Positions 45,025 to 54,241 of a DNA stretch of 64,000 bases are shown here, piece by piece. The stretch covers positions 124,001-188,000 of the forward strand of contig NZ_VZDQ01000011.1 in NCBI RefSeq assembly GCF_009602435.1. Direction: 5' to 3'. Made by a program: the position numbers and the translations under genes. Numbering within the stretch: the first letter of the stretch is position 1; each line of letters begins with the position of its first letter. The stretch is from Sediminibacillus terrae. GTDB lineage: Bacteria; Bacillota; Bacilli; Bacillales; Amphibacillaceae. Below the pieces are notes generated by a model that had not been told where the DNA came from, ran no database searches, and saw only the letters and a list, made by a program, of their open reading frames with translations.

Positions 45025-45825
45025 TTATGCCGCGAAGGAAACCTCCCCTGCTATCAAGGCCAATAGAGACCGCCACTCTTTTCGATAAAACGGAACAGCC
45101 AGCATCTCTCCATCTGGCAAAGACAGCGTAACAATTACATAGACAGTATTTCCCGTTGAAATCGGAACGACGGAAAAAGAAGCAGCTCGCGAACCGGAAA
45201 AACGCAAAGCCATCGTTAGTTCCTGTGTTTCCTTTTTAAAGAGCTCGATGACTTTTTGCGGATTCGCATGATGAATGGCTGTTATATAATCTGCTACGGT
45301 TTCTTCATCCGAGTCACTCTCTTGCCAATTTCTTCGCCGTTTCAAATTTGCTCTGCCCCGATGCAGCGCTGCTTTGATTGCTCCCTCGCTGGTTCCGATC
45401 AGTTCGGCTGCTTCCAAGGCTGTATAGCCAAACCCTTCTGTCAATAGGAGGGACACCCGCTGTTTGGGGGATAACTGACGCAACGCCGTTTCAATTGCTT
45501 CCAGAACGAAGTCGGAATTCGCAGCATTTTCCGCCGGCAGAATCGATAGCTCCCTGTTGTAGTCTTCATCCGGCTTTCGCTTGCGGTATTGGTCAATCCA
45601 CGTGTTGGAAGCGATTCGATACAAGTATGCTTTGCTGATTGGTCTCGTTTCTTTCCTATGACTTTGATAGGCTTTTGCCAGCGTTTCCTGCATAAGGTCT
45701 TCACCGTCCCACTTCGAATTGGTCAGCGAAATACAATAGTTCTTCAATTGGGGCACATAGGCTTCGATAGCATTTGTGAAGGTTTCCTTCGTTTCGGCTG
45801 GAGTTTGGTTAACAAGCGGCCGCAT
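45025..45825 (-). CDS. ECF-type RNA polymerase sigma factor with C-terminal extension
   Basis: Sigma factor of 266 residues. Region 2 covers about 20-85 (DGEDLMQETLAKAY), region 4 about 110-165 (LSPKQRVSLLLTEGFGYTALEAAELI and SEGAIKAALHRGRANLKRR). A 100-residue C-terminal extension of strand-rich character follows, unlike plain ECF factors. No anti-sigma gene is adjacent; instead clpP follows at once. I chose ATG 45825, 9 bases after GGAG, over TTG two codons earlier. The extension may sense a signal itself, as in ECF groups with fused domains (inference). Confidence 0.88.
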   Translation of the reverse strand: MRPLVNQTPAETKETFTNAIEAYVPQLKNYCISLTNSKWDGEDLMQETLAKAYQSHRKETRPISKAYLYRIASNTWIDQYRKRKPDEDYNRELSILPAENAANSDFVLEAIETALRQLSPKQRVSLLLTEGFGYTALEAAELIGTSEGAIKAALHRGRANLKRRRNWQESDSDEETVADYITAIHHANPQKVIELFKKETQELTMALRFSGSRAASFSVVPISTGNTVYVIVTLSLPDGEMLAVPFYRKEWRSLLALIAGEVSFAA

Positions 45826-46020
45826 TGCCAATCACTCCTTGAATTTAGTCTTTCACTTATTATAAACGAAAAGCGGAGTCGTAAAGATACGGGTGTTTGA
45901 AATTAAGCACAAAAAAATCAAGTATCACAATAGGTCTGAAGCCAGCGATCAAACACATTTTATCTACTACTGCTTATCCCATCTTCTAAATCAAACAGCA
46001 TTGCTTTATACCCTTTTTAA

Positions 46021-46458
46021 TTACCTGATTTTCTCCGCCAATTCTAAAATAATCCCCTCAGGCCCACGAATGTAGCATAACTTATAAGTGTCTTCGTAAT
46101 TTTGTATCTCACCAAAAAGTTCCGTGCCTTTCTTTTTCAATTTAGCCACCACGCCTTCAATATCTTCTACAGCAAAAGCAATATGCCGGATACCCAAAGT
46201 ATTTGCAAAAGATTGCTGTATACCTTTTTCATCTTCCGGTGTATGGAATTTGACCAGCTCCAAAGTTGCCTGTCCATCCGGCATCCCTAACATAACAACC
46301 GTCTCTCTGACGCCATTAAGTCCAATTATTCGCTCGACCCACTCACCTTCCACTTCTCCTTCTCCAAGCATTTCCAGGCCAAAATCGAGAAAAAATTCTT
46401 TAGCAGCAGAAAGATCGTTTACGATTACACCTACATGATCTATTCTACTTATTCGCAT
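46021..46458 (-). CDS. VOC/glyoxalase-fold protein
   Basis: Protein of 145 residues with two beta-alpha-beta-beta-beta repeats. Candidate metal ligands are H8 (IDHVGV), Glu in ATLELVKF, His in IRHIAFAVED and Glu in IILELAE. It is close in style to methylmalonyl-CoA epimerases and lactoylglutathione lyases, but the substrate cannot be assigned. ATG 46458 follows GGGGGTAGG. Confidence 0.85.
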   Translation of the reverse strand: MRISRIDHVGVIVNDLSAAKEFFLDFGLEMLGEGEVEGEWVERIIGLNGVRETVVMLGMPDGQATLELVKFHTPEDEKGIQQSFANTLGIRHIAFAVEDIEGVVAKLKKKGTELFGEIQNYEDTYKLCYIRGPEGIILELAEKIR

Positions 46459-46686
46459 ATTCCTACCCCCTTGTTTCTGTTATTGTTCCATATCTGTATT
46501 CTTGATACGTTTGTTTGTTATTCTATTCGCTAAAAAACAGAATTTATCCTTTCAACAAACTAGTCCATTTATTGAACACAAAGGTTAACCTGCCTGTCAG
46601 TTGAATAAGAAACGACATTCACATCGGCAACGTCTCCTGATATGTGCTTTAATAGAAACATATAGTAAATAAAAAGGAGTAGCTTT

Positions 46687-47204
46687 ATGACAGAGAATAA
46701 TAAAATGGAGTATCGAGAAGTCCAGCGACCACGCCAATTTGGTTATGGGGATTGATTTTACTGATTGTTGCTTTCATGTGGTATTGGTTCATTCAACAAA
46801 TTATTTTTGGTTCTCCTATAGGTAATAACCCTGCACCGGATGTGATAACTGTTGTATTTTGGTTGATATTTGGTGTTACTATTCCAGTGTTGTTTGGATT
46901 ACTAAAGCTTATAATAGAAGTTCGTAAAGATGGAATTTACGTTCGTTTTTTCCCGTTTCAGTTTCAATACAAGAAATACCTTTTCAGAGATCTACACGAC
47001 TATGAAAGGATTACTTACAACTCACTAAAAAAATTTGGAGGTTGGGGAATCCGCATTAATACAAGGGGTGAAACAGCTTATAATATGAGTGGAAATAAAG
47101 GGATTGTTTTAAAGTTGAAAGATAACACAGTGATAATTGGTACTCAAAAACCGGAAGAATTGAAAAAAGCGTTGGATTCTGTAGTAAAACACAATGAAAA
47201 TTAG
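46687..47204 (+). pseudogene. Frameshifted membrane protein gene (DUF6141 type)
   Basis: An ATG at 46687 with AAAGGAG 7 bases upstream opens a frame reading MTENNKMEYREVQRPRQ, which stops after five more codons. The rest of the protein is in another frame from about 46737: IWLWGLILLIVAFMWYWF, a second span, then a soluble part with KKFGGWGIRIN and NTVIIGTQKPEEL. Restoring one A in CGCCAATTTGG joins them as EVQRPRQIWLWG, as expected for the family (about 170 residues). So one base has been lost, or there is a sequencing error. The 150-codon remnant from TTG 46752 lacks a ribosome site. Confidence 0.82.
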
Positions 47205-47395
47205 TCCGCCACCAGTTGGTGTGAATGGTTATACTGAATCAAAAATGAGAGCCCGGCAACATAGCTAAAGTTGTCTCCAGCTTGGTGCTATAATTTACCC
47301 CCATACCTTCCAACTGGTTGCTTGTTGTCAGGCATCTCACAGGTGGTCGGGCAAGGTGTAGTCCCCCTTCGATACAGGGGACTACTTATATAACC
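47205..47395. other. Structured non-coding stretch of unknown origin
   Basis: The 191 bases hold many short inverted repeats. Examples are CACCAGTTGGTG (47211-47222), CCAGCTTGGTG and CCAACTGGTTG nearby, and a strong stem GTAGTCCCC with GGGGACTAC (47361-47388). The last could act as a weak terminator for selO but has no T-run. It does not match any riboswitch I know. It might be a solo end of an insertion sequence or a structured RNA. Confidence 0.4.
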
Positions 47396-48859
47396 TCACG
47401 TTCCACAATAAGTCTGAAATGGACGGTCGGATGGTTCTGGTAATTCAGTATAAGGCTCCTGTTTGTCGGTATAAGCATACGGCGAGGAAAGCACTTCAAT
47501 AAGCCGCTCTGTCAAGGTAAAATCTCCTTTTTGAACTGCAGCTTCCAATGCTTCCTCGACAAGATGGTTGCGGGGAATCACATTGGGATTTGACCGCTTC
47601 ATCAATTGATGAACTTCATCTTTTGATTTTTCCTGCCTGGACAGCCTTTCCTGCCAGCTTTGGAACCAGTCCGTAAATGCTTCCGTACCATGCATTGATG
47701 TCTTCTCCGGTATGTCTAACGTCAAAGCGCGGAAGGTATTGGTAAAGTCGGCATCAGTGTCCTCCATGATATCGAGCAAGTCTTGGATCAACACTTCATC
47801 GTGCTCCTCCTTGTCGAGAAGCCCTAGCTTTTTCCTCATTCCCGCAATCCAGTGATCATCATAGAAATCCTTGTATTCACCAAGAATCTCTTTCGCCTGA
47901 TTGATCGCGTGCTCTTGCTTTTCATGAAGCAGCGGTAACAGAGTCTCGGCGAAGCGAGCCAGGTTCCATTGGCCGATTCCGGGCTGGTTTTGATATGCAT
48001 ACCGTCCTTGCACATCAATCGAACTAAACACAGTAGCCGGATCATACTTATCCATAAACGCACACGGACCATAATCAATCGTTTGACCGCTGATCGTCAT
48101 GTTATCGGTATTCATCACGCCATGGATAAAGCCGACAAGCTGCCAGTCGGCGATCAATTCCGCCTGCCGCTTGACTACTTCCCGGAAAAAGGTCAGGTAC
48201 TGGTCTGGATTGTCTTCGATATCCGGATAATGCCGGTTGATCGCATAATCCGCCAATTCGCGGAGCTCCTCTTCAGTCCCCCAGCGGGCCGCATATTCAA
48301 ACGTGCCAATCCGCAGATGACTGTCTGCCACTCGGGTAAGAACAGCGCCAGGAAGCTCTATTTCACGCATCACAGATTCTCCGGTGGTCACTACCGCCAG
48401 ACTGCGATTGGTCGGTGTTCCAAGAGCATGCATCGCTTCGCTTATGATGTACTCGCGCAGCATCGGGCCAAGCGTGGCACGACCGTCACCACCACGGGAA
48501 AAAGGTGTACGCCCAGATCCCTTGAGTTGGATATCCTTCCTTGCCCCGTCTTGCTTGATTTGCTCACCGAGCATGACCGCCCGTCCATCACCAAGCATGG
48601 TGAAATTTCCAAACTGATGACCTGCATAGGCCTGTGCAATCGGCTGTGCTCCTTCCGGAAGTGTGTTCCCGGCAAAAACCGCAGTACCCTTTTCCGTTTG
48701 CAATTCGTCTATGTCCAACCCTAAATCCTCTGCCAGTGCCTTATTAAATAGAACTGTTGTTGGGGAGGACACCTGCGTCGGCTCCGCACTTTCAAAAAAA
48801 CGTTCCGGCAAACGTGCATAGCTGTTGTCAAAGTTCCATCCCATGTTGTTATGTGTCAT
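47396..48859 (-). CDS. selO: Protein adenylyltransferase SelO (YdiU/UPF0061)
   Basis: Pseudokinase-fold enzyme of 487 residues that transfers AMP from ATP to protein hydroxyl groups. Family signatures are [25 protein letters not shown] and DYGPCAFMD. The C terminus ends in YCGT, with Cys where eukaryotic homologs have selenocysteine. Bacterial SelO is tied to redox-stress responses. ATG 48859 follows GAGGAG. Single gene with its own promoter region. Confidence 0.95.
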   Translation of the reverse strand: MTHNNMGWNFDNSYARLPERFFESAEPTQVSSPTTVLFNKALAEDLGLDIDELQTEKGTAVFAGNTLPEGAQPIAQAYAGHQFGNFTMLGDGRAVMLGEQIKQDGARKDIQLKGSGRTPFSRGGDGRATLGPMLREYIISEAMHALGTPTNRSLAVVTTGESVMREIELPGAVLTRVADSHLRIGTFEYAARWGTEEELRELADYAINRHYPDIEDNPDQYLTFFREVVKRQAELIADWQLVGFIHGVMNTDNMTISGQTIDYGPCAFMDKYDPATVFSSIDVQGRYAYQNQPGIGQWNLARFAETLLPLLHEKQEHAINQAKEILGEYKDFYDDHWIAGMRKKLGLLDKEEHDEVLIQDLLDIMEDTDADFTNTFRALTLDIPEKTSMHGTEAFTDWFQSWQERLSRQEKSKDEVHQLMKRSNPNVIPRNHLVEEALEAAVQKGDFTLTERLIEVLSSPYAYTDKQEPYTELPEPSDRPFQTYCGT

Positions 48860-49236
48860 GATATCTCCTCGATTGGTTTTGTCTTACTTCCATCCTATAT
48901 CTTTCTCCAATGATGCGAAAATCATATGCATGGATTTTGGAACGGATGATATTTAACGAATCGGCAAAATCATTTAAATTATAAACCGATTTTTAAATCA
49001 AACATTTTATCAGCTAATCATGATTAACCAAAAAAGGCGTAGTCAAAAGTTCATCTCCCTTTGTTTTAGTGACCCATAATGAAATATCTGGAATACTTAC
49101 GGATTGACATGGCATATGATTTTGAAGAACAAGATAAATGCTTTGTTACATAAAAGTGTGCAACCACAATTCCATCTACTCCCCGTTCTTAATGTTATAA
49201 TCCTTATAAATATAAAAATGTAAGAAGGTGTGTGAA
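48860..49236. other. Intergenic region, no feature recognised
   Basis: This 377-base AT-rich stretch lies between the divergent selO and DoxX-like genes. It must contain both promoters. I see no convincing ORF, palindrome or RNA element. Confidence 0.5.
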
Positions 49237-49623
49237 ATGACCAATTACTTTCTTGTTTTCTCCAGGTTTTCTTTAGGTTTCATATTCCTAACGGCAGGAA
49301 TAAATGGTTGTTTTGTAATTTTCAAATTAGAACCATTTATTGCAACCAGTCCTGAAGCAATGGTGTTGTTTGAGTTTCAACATCTGCTTATCTTTGAAAA
49401 ATCATTAGAGATTATTTGTGGTTTATTATTATTGATTAATCGGTTTGTTCCACTAGCCCTTGCGATATTGGCACCAATTATCGCCAACATTCTCTTACTT
49501 CATATATTCCTCGATCATTCTTTACTCCTTTTAGCTATTTTACTTGTCATCCTGCATGGGTTTATGTTGTTCTGCTACAGAAGAAACTTTTCAGGGATAG
49601 TTGAAAGAAAATCCTCCACATAA
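49237..49623 (+). CDS. DoxX-like four-span membrane protein
   Basis: Hydrophobic protein of 128 residues with four membrane segments. The arrangement (SRFSLGFIFLTAGINGCF, then FEKSLEIICGLLLLINRFVPLA) is that of the DoxX family. Some members work with redox partners, but most have no known role. ATG 49237 has GAAGGTG 6 bases upstream. Confidence 0.78.
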   Translation: MTNYFLVFSRFSLGFIFLTAGINGCFVIFKLEPFIATSPEAMVLFEFQHLLIFEKSLEIICGLLLLINRFVPLALAILAPIIANILLLHIFLDHSLLLLAILLVILHGFMLFCYRRNFSGIVERKSST

Positions 49624-49782
49624 GGTAGTGTTTACTGATGGTTGTAATAAATGATTTCGTTAGTGCACATTCATCTTTTACCATAATAGACTTAAATATT
49701 GATTCAACGATAATGAGACCAAACTCTGTCGTGCTTTCTATGACAAATAATTTTGTGACCCCATATTCTATGAATAAAAAAA

Positions 49783-49807
49783 CCCCGATGTTTACACCAT
49801 CATCAGG
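49783..49807 (-). terminator. Intrinsic terminator of the beta-helix gene
   Basis: On the minus strand CCTGATG pairs with CATCGGGG and is followed by TTTTTTT, a few bases after the stop of the beta-helix gene. Confidence 0.85.
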
Positions 49808-49818
49808 ATTGAATTTAT

Positions 49819-51216
49819 TCATTCTATAATATTTTTTGCAGGCGATTCCTTTTTCAATCTGAAATCATAGTTGGTTTCATTTTCAAACATTGGATCCAAG
49901 TAACTTGATTGTGAATCACTAGTTGAATTGAGTTTGAAATCATGAAAAGAAGTAAATTCTTCCTCCTTCCATACCCAAAGACCTGTTTTTCCCTTTTCCT
50001 TATGAAAGACATTTCTTCTTAGAACATTTCCATGATTCGTTGTAAAGTAGTTTGCAATAAAAATGCGAGATGACCCAGCGGTTAGGATATTCCTTTCTAT
50101 CACATTGTTTTTTATATCATGCTGTAATAGCAGCTGCCCTCCTGCTAGCCCTTTCGTATCATTGCGATAGATGATGTTTTTTGTAATGGAAGAGTTTATC
50201 GTTCCTCCCCGATTTTCATCATATCCACCAATCGATATTCCTGCATAGTGGTTGTTATACACAATGTTGTCGCTTATTTGAATCTTATCAGCATTCTGTT
50301 TTGCATGCTCAGAGGTTGCCTCAATTCCGATATCACAATTATAAATAGTATTCTTATTGATCGTTATCCTTTTCCCGCCATCGACGTAAATTCCACCGGC
50401 ACTATATTCTTCTCCATATGCTGGATTACCGTACGAGGATATTTCATACACTTCATTATTTTTAACGATACCATTCCGAACATAGTCGGCTTTTGGATCA
50501 TTTGATATACCTTCATGACCAATTAAATCGATCCCGATATTATCATTTCTGCGAACTACGTTATTTTCAACATTAAAACCATCGATATTCCCGTTAAGAA
50601 CAAGTGATTCACTCCACCCGAGTTTTAAATCCTCTATTGTATTATTTATAATATGAATATCTTTCATCGGGCCAGTTCCGTATATAGCAATCCCATGGGC
50701 ATTCCCATCTTCTGCGTGCGTTTCTATTTTTCGTACAACATTATTTTCTAGCGTAATATGGCTGCTTGAGCCTGTTACATACATCCCAATTACAGTTCCA
50801 TTCGTTAGCTTAGTAGTTAAATCTTGAATAATGAGTCCACTAATCGTGATGTAATTTTTATTGTCTATGTTAACAAGGGACGTATCCTCCTCTACATTCT
50901 TTACGTCTTCACCAGTAAGAACAACCTTGCCTTGATTGTAAGCTTTAAACACGATTGGTTTTCGTTTTGTTCCACTATACCTAACAATCAGCCTTTCATT
51001 ATAGGTGCCTTCTTTTATGTAGACAGTCGTCCCCCCTCTTGCTTCTGAAGCAGCTTTCTTTAGTGTGCGAAATGGTTTTGATGCAGTCCCATCGTTTTGA
51101 TCATTCCCATTTGTCGCAACGTATACAGCCTTATCCTGTGTTGAATCTTTTGGATTAAAAGCATAAACAAGTAAAATGGCTGCTGCTGCCAAGAGGTAAA
51201 GAATCATCTTTTTCAT
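49819..51216 (-). CDS. Exported right-handed beta-helix protein
   Basis: Protein of 465 residues with an N-terminal signal or anchor segment (about 4-20) and a DUF1565-type start (VYVATNGNDQNDGTASKPF). About a dozen Asn-rich parallel beta-helix coils follow (for example HIINNTIEDL, GIVKNNEVYEI). The fold is shared by pectate and other polysaccharide lyases and tail spikes. No clear catalytic set is visible, so an outside polysaccharide-binding or lyase role is inference. ATG 51216 follows AAAGGA. Base composition is more AT-rich than the neighbours, a hint of transfer. Confidence 0.85.
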   Translation of the reverse strand: MKKMILYLLAAAAILLVYAFNPKDSTQDKAVYVATNGNDQNDGTASKPFRTLKKAASEARGGTTVYIKEGTYNERLIVRYSGTKRKPIVFKAYNQGKVVLTGEDVKNVEEDTSLVNIDNKNYITISGLIIQDLTTKLTNGTVIGMYVTGSSSHITLENNVVRKIETHAEDGNAHGIAIYGTGPMKDIHIINNTIEDLKLGWSESLVLNGNIDGFNVENNVVRRNDNIGIDLIGHEGISNDPKADYVRNGIVKNNEVYEISSYGNPAYGEEYSAGGIYVDGGKRITINKNTIYNCDIGIEATSEHAKQNADKIQISDNIVYNNHYAGISIGGYDENRGGTINSSITKNIIYRNDTKGLAGGQLLLQHDIKNNVIERNILTAGSSRIFIANYFTTNHGNVLRRNVFHKEKGKTGLWVWKEEEFTSFHDFKLNSTSDSQSSYLDPMFENETNYDFRLKKESPAKNIIE

Positions 51217-51272
51217 TTCATCATTCCTTTATAGTAGTTCGTAACTTTCATTTCATACTAAAGCATAAAAAT

Positions 51273-51299
51273 GCCGTTTAGACAATATGTCTAAACGGC
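51273..51299 (-). terminator. Perfect-stem terminator left by a lost kinase gene
   Basis: GCCGTTTAGAC and GTCTAAACGGC form an 11-bp perfect stem with a 5-base loop. On the minus strand it is followed by ATTTTTATG. It lies 19 bases after the remnant of a histidine kinase 3' end. Confidence 0.85.
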
Positions 51300-51318
51300 T
51301 TCATAAGTTTCTCTCTCA

Positions 51319-51421
51319 TCAACACAACGGGAATGAAATGGTAAAAACACTGCCTTTTCCAAGCAAGCCTTTCTACTTCAATCGGTCCTTGGCAAAGGTC
51401 GACATACTTTTGAGGAGTGTT
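51319..51421 (-). pseudogene. 3' remnant of a sensor histidine kinase gene
   Basis: On the minus strand one frame reads VDLCQGPIEVER and another, after a shift, reads GLLGKGSVFTISFPLC followed by TGA. Together they restore the last part of a HATPase domain (the G-x-G-S-x-F box and the final strand). Only about 100 bases remain. Upstream, the minus strand holds further fragments ending in GMRIHLIE (stop at 51431) and in ENIKSY (stop at 51496) that I cannot name. The 51217-51740 gap is thus gene debris. Confidence 0.65.
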
Positions 51422-51740
51422 AATCAGAGTCTATTCGATTAGATGGATTCTCATTCCGCTATTTACTTTAAAACCATCCTTAACCTCTTTCTCAACTAAT
51501 ATGATTTTATATTCTCTAAACCTTCCCGGTTCTTTTTAGATAAAGTGGCTTTAAGCGGATCATAAGGTCCTACAATTAAAGTTGTTATAATTACAATAGA
51601 ATTTCTGTTTATGGCGTCTTTGGCAAATGGATTGTCGCCCCCTGCTAATTACAGAAAAACAGTATATAAAGTAAAATGAAATAACTATCCCGTTAACAGA
51701 GCTAGTTGGATGTGCTGATAGATAGAGAGGTGTATTAGAA

Positions 51741-52754
51741 ATGACTGGAAATACTCGTGTTAGAATACCCGATGGACTATGGACCGGGCTAAAAAAACTT
51801 GGAATTAATACTCATGATTTGGTTCAGAAAGCAAAAATGCAGCTTACTGTAATCACTGAACCAGTTGTCACCGTTGAACAATATTATGCATTATGGCAAG
51901 CGTATTCCGATATCATCGGTGGCATGGAAGATGGAATGCTGCAACTTCCGACAGTTTTTGAAACAACGCAGTATCCCCCACCTGTACTGGTAGCTTACCA
52001 TGCCCGTAATTATCGAGACGCCCTTGAAAGAATGGCTCGCTATAAAGAAATGTGTCCTCCTGAAAAATTGCGTATGAGAGAAGAAGGCACGAATTGTGCA
52101 ATAGAACTGGAATTCTTTGATACTGAACAAGCCGTCCCACCCCTGCTTGTTGGAACTACGCTTGCTTTTTTGCTGGAACTAGGACGACGAGGCACCGGCT
52201 ATTCTATTAAAGCGAAATCAGTAGAATTTACACAGTCATTTAATCAAGTACAGGCGCTTGAAGAATACTTTGGCTGCCCTATCCACATTGGAGCAGAACG
52301 TAATAGGCTAACATTGGAAAGAAGTGACCTTAATCGCCCTTTTACTTCCTACAACTCTGAATTACTAGGGATCTTAACACCAGTGTTGGAGAAAACATTG
52401 GAAGAGCAGCGACATAGTCACTCTACAACGGAGATAGTTAAGTGGATTGTGAAACGCAATTTAACCGGAAAGCGACTCGACATACATGATATAGCAAGTG
52501 AGCTGCGAATGAGCGAACGTACCTTACAGCGCCGGCTTACCGAAGAAAACACCAGCTTTAAGGAACTGCTAAAGGAAGCTCGTCAAGAACAAGCAAGGCA
52601 GTATTTGGCTAATCCCGCTTTAGACATTAAAGAAGTGGCATTTCTTGTTGGATATAAAGATCAGAGCTCGTTTTATCGAGCCTTCCGCAGCTGGGAAGGT
52701 GAGACCCCTTTAAATTGGCGTGCTGAACATGCACTTATAAACGAACTACATTGA
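51741..52754 (+). CDS. AraC-family regulator (OruR/ArgR-like layout)
   Basis: Regulator of 337 residues: an N-terminal effector domain of the Arabinose_bd type (about 10-205) and a C-terminal double helix-turn-helix (about 235-330). Segments ELRMSERTLQRRLTEENTSFKELL and IKEVAFLVGYKDQSSFYRAFRSWEGETPLNWR are typical. ATG 51741 follows GAGAGGTG. It is 26 bases before the dehydrogenase gene and probably controls it. Confidence 0.92.
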   Translation: MTGNTRVRIPDGLWTGLKKLGINTHDLVQKAKMQLTVITEPVVTVEQYYALWQAYSDIIGGMEDGMLQLPTVFETTQYPPPVLVAYHARNYRDALERMARYKEMCPPEKLRMREEGTNCAIELEFFDTEQAVPPLLVGTTLAFLLELGRRGTGYSIKAKSVEFTQSFNQVQALEEYFGCPIHIGAERNRLTLERSDLNRPFTSYNSELLGILTPVLEKTLEEQRHSHSTTEIVKWIVKRNLTGKRLDIHDIASELRMSERTLQRRLTEENTSFKELLKEARQEQARQYLANPALDIKEVAFLVGYKDQSSFYRAFRSWEGETPLNWRAEHALINELH

Positions 52755-52780
52755 TAACTAACTTAAAGGAGACGTGTATC

Positions 52781-53569
52781 TTGGAATTATTACATAAAAC
52801 CGCTTTAGTAACAGGCTCAACAAAAGGCATAGGTAAAGCAATAGCAAAAGAATTGGCTAAAGAGGGCGTCAATGTTCTCATAAATGGACGTAATTATGAG
52901 GAGGTAGAACGGACTATCCAGGAAATCAAATCAGAATCCCCGCTGACCTCACCTCAAAATGCTGCGGCCGATATTGTGGATGTTCAACAAAGAGAGGAAT
53001 TATTTAAAAGGTTCCCCCATATAGACATTCTGGTTAACAATATGGGAATTTACGAAATCATGCAATACGAGGATGTTACGGATGAAATATGGCAAAAGTA
53101 CTTTGAAACTAACGTATTGGCCGCAAATGGATTATGTAACCATTACCTGCCAAAAATGCTGGACAATAATGATGGTCGCATCATCTTTATTGCAAGTGAA
53201 GAGGCAGTAATGCCCTCTGGACAAATGCCTCAGTATAGTATGACAAAGTCAATGTTGCTATCATTGGCAAAAAGCTTGTCTATCCTTACAAAAGGAACAG
53301 AAGTTACCGTCAATACGATTTTACCTGGACCAACGCTTTCTGAAAATGTACAGAATATAATAGAGGGTATGTACATAGATGAAAACATAACCTTCTCAGA
53401 AAAAGAAAAACAATTCATGATCAATAATTTGCCCCATTCCGAAATACAGCGATTTATCAGACCGATTGAAATAGGAAAACTAGCTGCATTCCTATGCAGC
53501 CCCTATGCTTCGGCTTTTAGAGCCTCCCCAATCCGCATGGATGGAGGAATGGTCCCTACCATTTTTTGA
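52781..53569 (+). CDS. Short-chain dehydrogenase/reductase
   Basis: SDR enzyme of 262 residues with TGSTKGIG at 11-18, NNMG in the NNAG position, a Ser in FIASEEA, and catalytic Tyr and Lys in YSMTK. The start is TTG 52781 with GGAG 9 bases upstream; the longer reading begins inside the regulator's stop and has no site. Substrate unknown; control by the AraC protein suggests an inducible catabolic or detoxifying step. Confidence 0.88.
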   Translation: MELLHKTALVTGSTKGIGKAIAKELAKEGVNVLINGRNYEEVERTIQEIKSESPLTSPQNAAADIVDVQQREELFKRFPHIDILVNNMGIYEIMQYEDVTDEIWQKYFETNVLAANGLCNHYLPKMLDNNDGRIIFIASEEAVMPSGQMPQYSMTKSMLLSLAKSLSILTKGTEVTVNTILPGPTLSENVQNIIEGMYIDENITFSEKEKQFMINNLPHSEIQRFIRPIEIGKLAAFLCSPYASAFRASPIRMDGGMVPTIF

Positions 53570-53635
53570 TCAAAAGAGCAGTCAGTAGGGAAGCCTATTC
53601 AATTCGTTATATTTCTCGTGCAGTACTTACCTTTG

Positions 53636-53699
53636 AAGTAAACATTCCGAATTTTTCGGGCCTCTCAAAGTTTCGGCAGGTTCGGAGTGTTTACTTTTT
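53636..53699. terminator. Long inverted repeat, probable terminator
   Basis: AAGTAAACATTCCGAA (53636-53651) pairs with TTCGGAGTGTTTACTT (53681-53696, one mismatch), followed by TTT on the plus strand. It likely ends the AraC-dehydrogenase transcript. Confidence 0.75.
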
Positions 53700-53792
53700 C
53701 AAAACCTTCACCTCAAGAAGGCCTTTCTTAGTCTTTTCTCCTCACTGTTTTTCTTCTTTGCTGTTTTAAGTTCAGCTACATTATTTTCCTTT

Positions 53793-54116
53793 TCAATCAT
53801 CCACCTCTAAAAGGAACACCCGCTCCTTAAACCCGCCACGCTCCGCCTTTTTCTTCTTCCTTTCTTTTTCTATTTCTGTTATGGAAGTCCCGTTCACTTC
53901 CGCTATCGCGTGCAACAGTTCCAGTATATCCGCAGCTTCCTCGATGATGTCCTGCTTCGTTTCAGCAGTGACCAATTCTTCCGCTTCTTCGTTCACTTTC
54001 TGTTTCAAGGCCGCTATGTATTCCTGATCAGACAGGATGCTTGTTGAACAGTTTTTTCCGTTTTGTTCGATGATTTGTGGTATATAATCCCGGACTAGTT
54101 TATGGTAGGTGGGCAA
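53793..54116 (-). CDS. MazG-like NTP pyrophosphohydrolase
   Basis: All-alpha NTP pyrophosphatase of 107 residues. N-terminal KLVRDYIPQIIEQ is shared with phosphoribosyl-ATP pyrophosphohydrolase-like house-cleaning enzymes. The metal-binding acidic pairs are EEAEEL and EEAADILEL, 18 residues apart. It would remove damaged or unwanted nucleotides. The start is TTG 54116 after GGGAG. Basic KKKK near the end. Confidence 0.87.
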   Translation of the reverse strand: MPTYHKLVRDYIPQIIEQNGKNCSTSILSDQEYIAALKQKVNEEAEELVTAETKQDIIEEAADILELLHAIAEVNGTSITEIEKERKKKKAERGGFKERVFLLEVDD

Positions 54117-54241
54117 CTGTAACTCCCTCTCTTTCGCTAATTGCTGCTAAATGATGACAACTATAATGCTATATTACTAGAAAAAATTTGGTGTTAGCAT
54201 GAAGTTTTATGGAAAATTTCTAACAGCAACATTCATTTCAA

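Noticed and set aside
47969-48724. 251-codon plus-strand ORF
   Set aside because: Antisense to selO, where every family motif is intact; no ribosome site at its start.
49562-49829. Short ORFs on both strands between the DoxX-like and beta-helix genes
   Set aside because: No ribosome sites, overlap with the terminator, and no family resemblance.
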